This document shows, one piece after another, positions 4,978 through 5,981 of a DNA stretch of 5,981 bases. The first letter of the stretch is position 1; each line of letters begins with the position of its first letter. The notes under the pieces were generated by a model. The model saw only the letters and a list, made by a program, of their open reading frames with translations. It did not search any database and was not told the DNA's origin. The DNA comes from an uncultured Ruminococcus sp. Its GTDB lineage: Bacteria > Bacillota > Clostridia > Oscillospirales > Acutalibacteraceae. The DNA lies in assembly GCA_951800855.1 (NCBI GenBank), contig CATOLC010000054.1, positions 1-5,981 of the forward strand, read 5' to 3'. Made by a program: the position numbers and the translations under genes.

Positions 4978-5766
4978 ATGGATAAAAAAGAAAAATTTTT
5001 AATAGTATTTGCAGTTTTATTACAAATCTTTCTAATGATAAGTGTTGATGCCAGGGACTATTCTAAAGATGTTTATGTGTATGACCGAAAGGGACTTTAT
5101 TTTGCGAACTCGAAAGAGAATATTAAAAAATATTACTATAGATTAGATAAAGGGCTACGTGGCATTGATGTGTCTAAATGGCAGGGAGATATTAATTGGC
5201 AAAAGGTAAAAGAATCCGGGATAAGTTTTGCAATGATTCGGGATGGATACGGAATGAAATTCCCTAATCAAACAGACCGATATTTTCACAAAAATGTGAT
5301 GGGGGCAAAGAAAAACAATATAAATTGCGGTGTTTACCATTATTCTTATGCTTCCAATAAAAATGAAGCCGTGGCGGAAGCAGATTTTTGTTGGGAAACT
5401 ATAAGAGGATATAAATTCGAATATCCTGTTTCTTTTGATATAGAGGAAAAAAGGCTTCAATGCTTAGGGCGTGAGAGACTTACAGGGATTTGTGAGGCTT
5501 TTTGTGATAGAATGCGCCAAAGGGGATATTACGTAACTATATATACATATCATTATTGGGTAAAAGACTATTTAATTGAGGACAGACTGTTTAGCAAGTA
5601 TGATTTATGGCTTGCACGGTACAATTGGTGTCCGGGACATACTTGTGGAATGTGGCAACATTCATCAGAAGGGATAGTGAATGGCATAAGGAGCAGAGTA
5701 GATCTTGATATTGCTTATTTTGATTATCCTAGGATTAATAAAGAACTGCATCTAAATGGATTTTAA
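4978..5766 (+). CDS. Secreted GH25 family lysozyme (muramidase)
   Basis: This 262-residue, presumably exported enzyme would hydrolyse the beta-1,4 bond between N-acetylmuramic acid and N-acetylglucosamine in peptidoglycan. Residues 1-25 are a signal peptide: K3/K4/K6, a hydrophobic core (7-22), and a possible cleavage site after 'VDA'; there is no lipobox, so an uncleaved anchor is the alternative. The GH25 domain spans about 60-252: 'GIDVSKWQGDINW' with D64, 'FAMIRDGYG', 'GVYHYSYA', 'YPVSFDIEE' with the catalytic pair D154/E156, 'LWLARYN', 'MWQHSSEG' and 'VDLDIAY'. There are no cell-wall-binding repeats. C218 and C223 could form a disulfide. I reject the in-frame GTG at 4930: it lacks a ribosome binding site and lies upstream of the promoter -10, whereas AAAGGA (4967-4972) precedes the ATG at 4978. 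Possible roles are wall remodelling, germination or competitor lysis; nothing here decides between them. Confidence 0.92.
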   Translation: MDKKEKFLIVFAVLLQIFLMISVDARDYSKDVYVYDRKGLYFANSKENIKKYYYRLDKGLRGIDVSKWQGDINWQKVKESGISFAMIRDGYGMKFPNQTDRYFHKNVMGAKKNNINCGVYHYSYASNKNEAVAEADFCWETIRGYKFEYPVSFDIEEKRLQCLGRERLTGICEAFCDRMRQRGYYVTIYTYHYWVKDYLIEDRLFSKYDLWLARYNWCPGHTCGMWQHSSEGIVNGIRSRVDLDIAYFDYPRINKELHLNGF

Positions 5767-5802
5767 GCTTGATTATGGGATTTGTTCTTATATTTTTTAA
5801 AT

Positions 5803-5836
5803 AGAGGTAACTTGATTATAAAAGTTACCTCTTTAT
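5803..5836 (+). terminator. Rho-independent terminator after the GH25 gene
   Basis: AGAGGTAACTT (5803-5813) pairs perfectly with AAGTTACCTCT (5822-5832), an 11-bp stem with an 8-nt loop, 36 nt after the stop codon. The following TTATG is only a weak U-tract, part of which lies in the stem. A similar design (stem ending in CTCTTT) is seen at 1021-1048. Confidence 0.65.
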
Positions 5837-5981
5837 GATTGTGCCTTTGTACAATTTTACTGCATATAGTTAGATAACTTGAAAAGTGTATGATACGTTT
5901 GAGAAGAAAGAAGCTTAGGGGTCTGGGTTCGGATAGCAGTCCATTCGTTTAGGTGCTGGTGTAGAGGAGATGGAAGCGAAA
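5837..5981. other. Unidentified right-edge region, G-rich from about 5917
   Basis: No complete coding region is supported. The last 65 bases contain 26 G but only 8 C, about half G+C, in contrast to the AT-rich surroundings. GGTCTGGGTT (5920-5929) also occurs at 909-918. A poor promoter-like pair, TTGTAC (5847-5852) and TAGATA (5871-5876), lies just upstream. AGAGGAG (5963-5969) could be a ribosome binding site for a gene starting beyond the window. A structured RNA or the end of an unseen element is also possible; I match it to no known RNA. Confidence 0.4.

Noticed and set aside
5155..5460. Minus-strand 101-aa open frame inside the GH25 gene.
   Set aside because: It is antisense to conserved GH25 motifs, including the catalytic D154/E156 region.
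5920..5942. GGGTTCGGAT resembling a tRNA T-arm.
   Set aside because: The T-stem does not close, and no acceptor, D or anticodon arm can be built around it.

Overview
The window looks like chromosome from an AT-rich, endospore-forming, Gram-positive member of the Firmicutes, most likely class Clostridia. The evidence is low G+C with AAA/ATA-rich codon use, strong AGGAGG-type ribosome binding sites, a complete spoIIE, and a SpoIIE phosphatase domain (SDGMGSGGRAAADGA) that to my memory resembles Oscillospirales/Clostridia versions more than Bacillus. No rRNA, tRNA, CRISPR array, transposase or integrase is visible.

Layout, left to right. (1) 7-884: folB and folK, two consecutive folate-biosynthesis genes on the + strand, overlapping by 4 nt, probably the tail of a longer fol operon starting outside the window. 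(2) 885-1210: a 326-nt convergent intergenic region with several stem-loops, including one large stem that could terminate transcription from both sides. (3) 1211-1636 (- strand): an XRE-family repressor-like gene. (4) 1637-1973: a 337-nt divergent control region with a strong sigma-A-type promoter, a 12-bp tandem repeat and two near-identical palindromes (ACACAAWWCGTGTAA). (5) 1974-2484: a 70-residue helical protein and a 101-residue protein made of little more than a sigma-70 region-4 helix-turn-helix, overlapping by 8 nt. (6) 2485-2615: the spoIIE promoter region, with a -35/-10 pair 22 bp apart and two tandem Spo0A-box-like heptamers. (7) 2616-4916: spoIIE. (8) 4978-5766: a secreted GH25 lysozyme with its own sigma-A-like promoter in the 61-nt gap. 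(9) 5767-5981: a terminator hairpin, then a G-rich stretch at the right edge that I cannot identify.

How the genes work together: FolB and FolK catalyse the two consecutive steps that make the pterin substrate of dihydropteroate synthase. SpoIIE is the membrane phosphatase that dephosphorylates SpoIIAA and so activates sigma-F in the forespore. The XRE gene, the 70-aa gene and the region-4 gene form a divergently arranged regulatory cassette upstream of spoIIE. Whether it controls spoIIE or is an independent (possibly mobile-element-derived) switch cannot be told from the sequence. It is the least explained part of the window.
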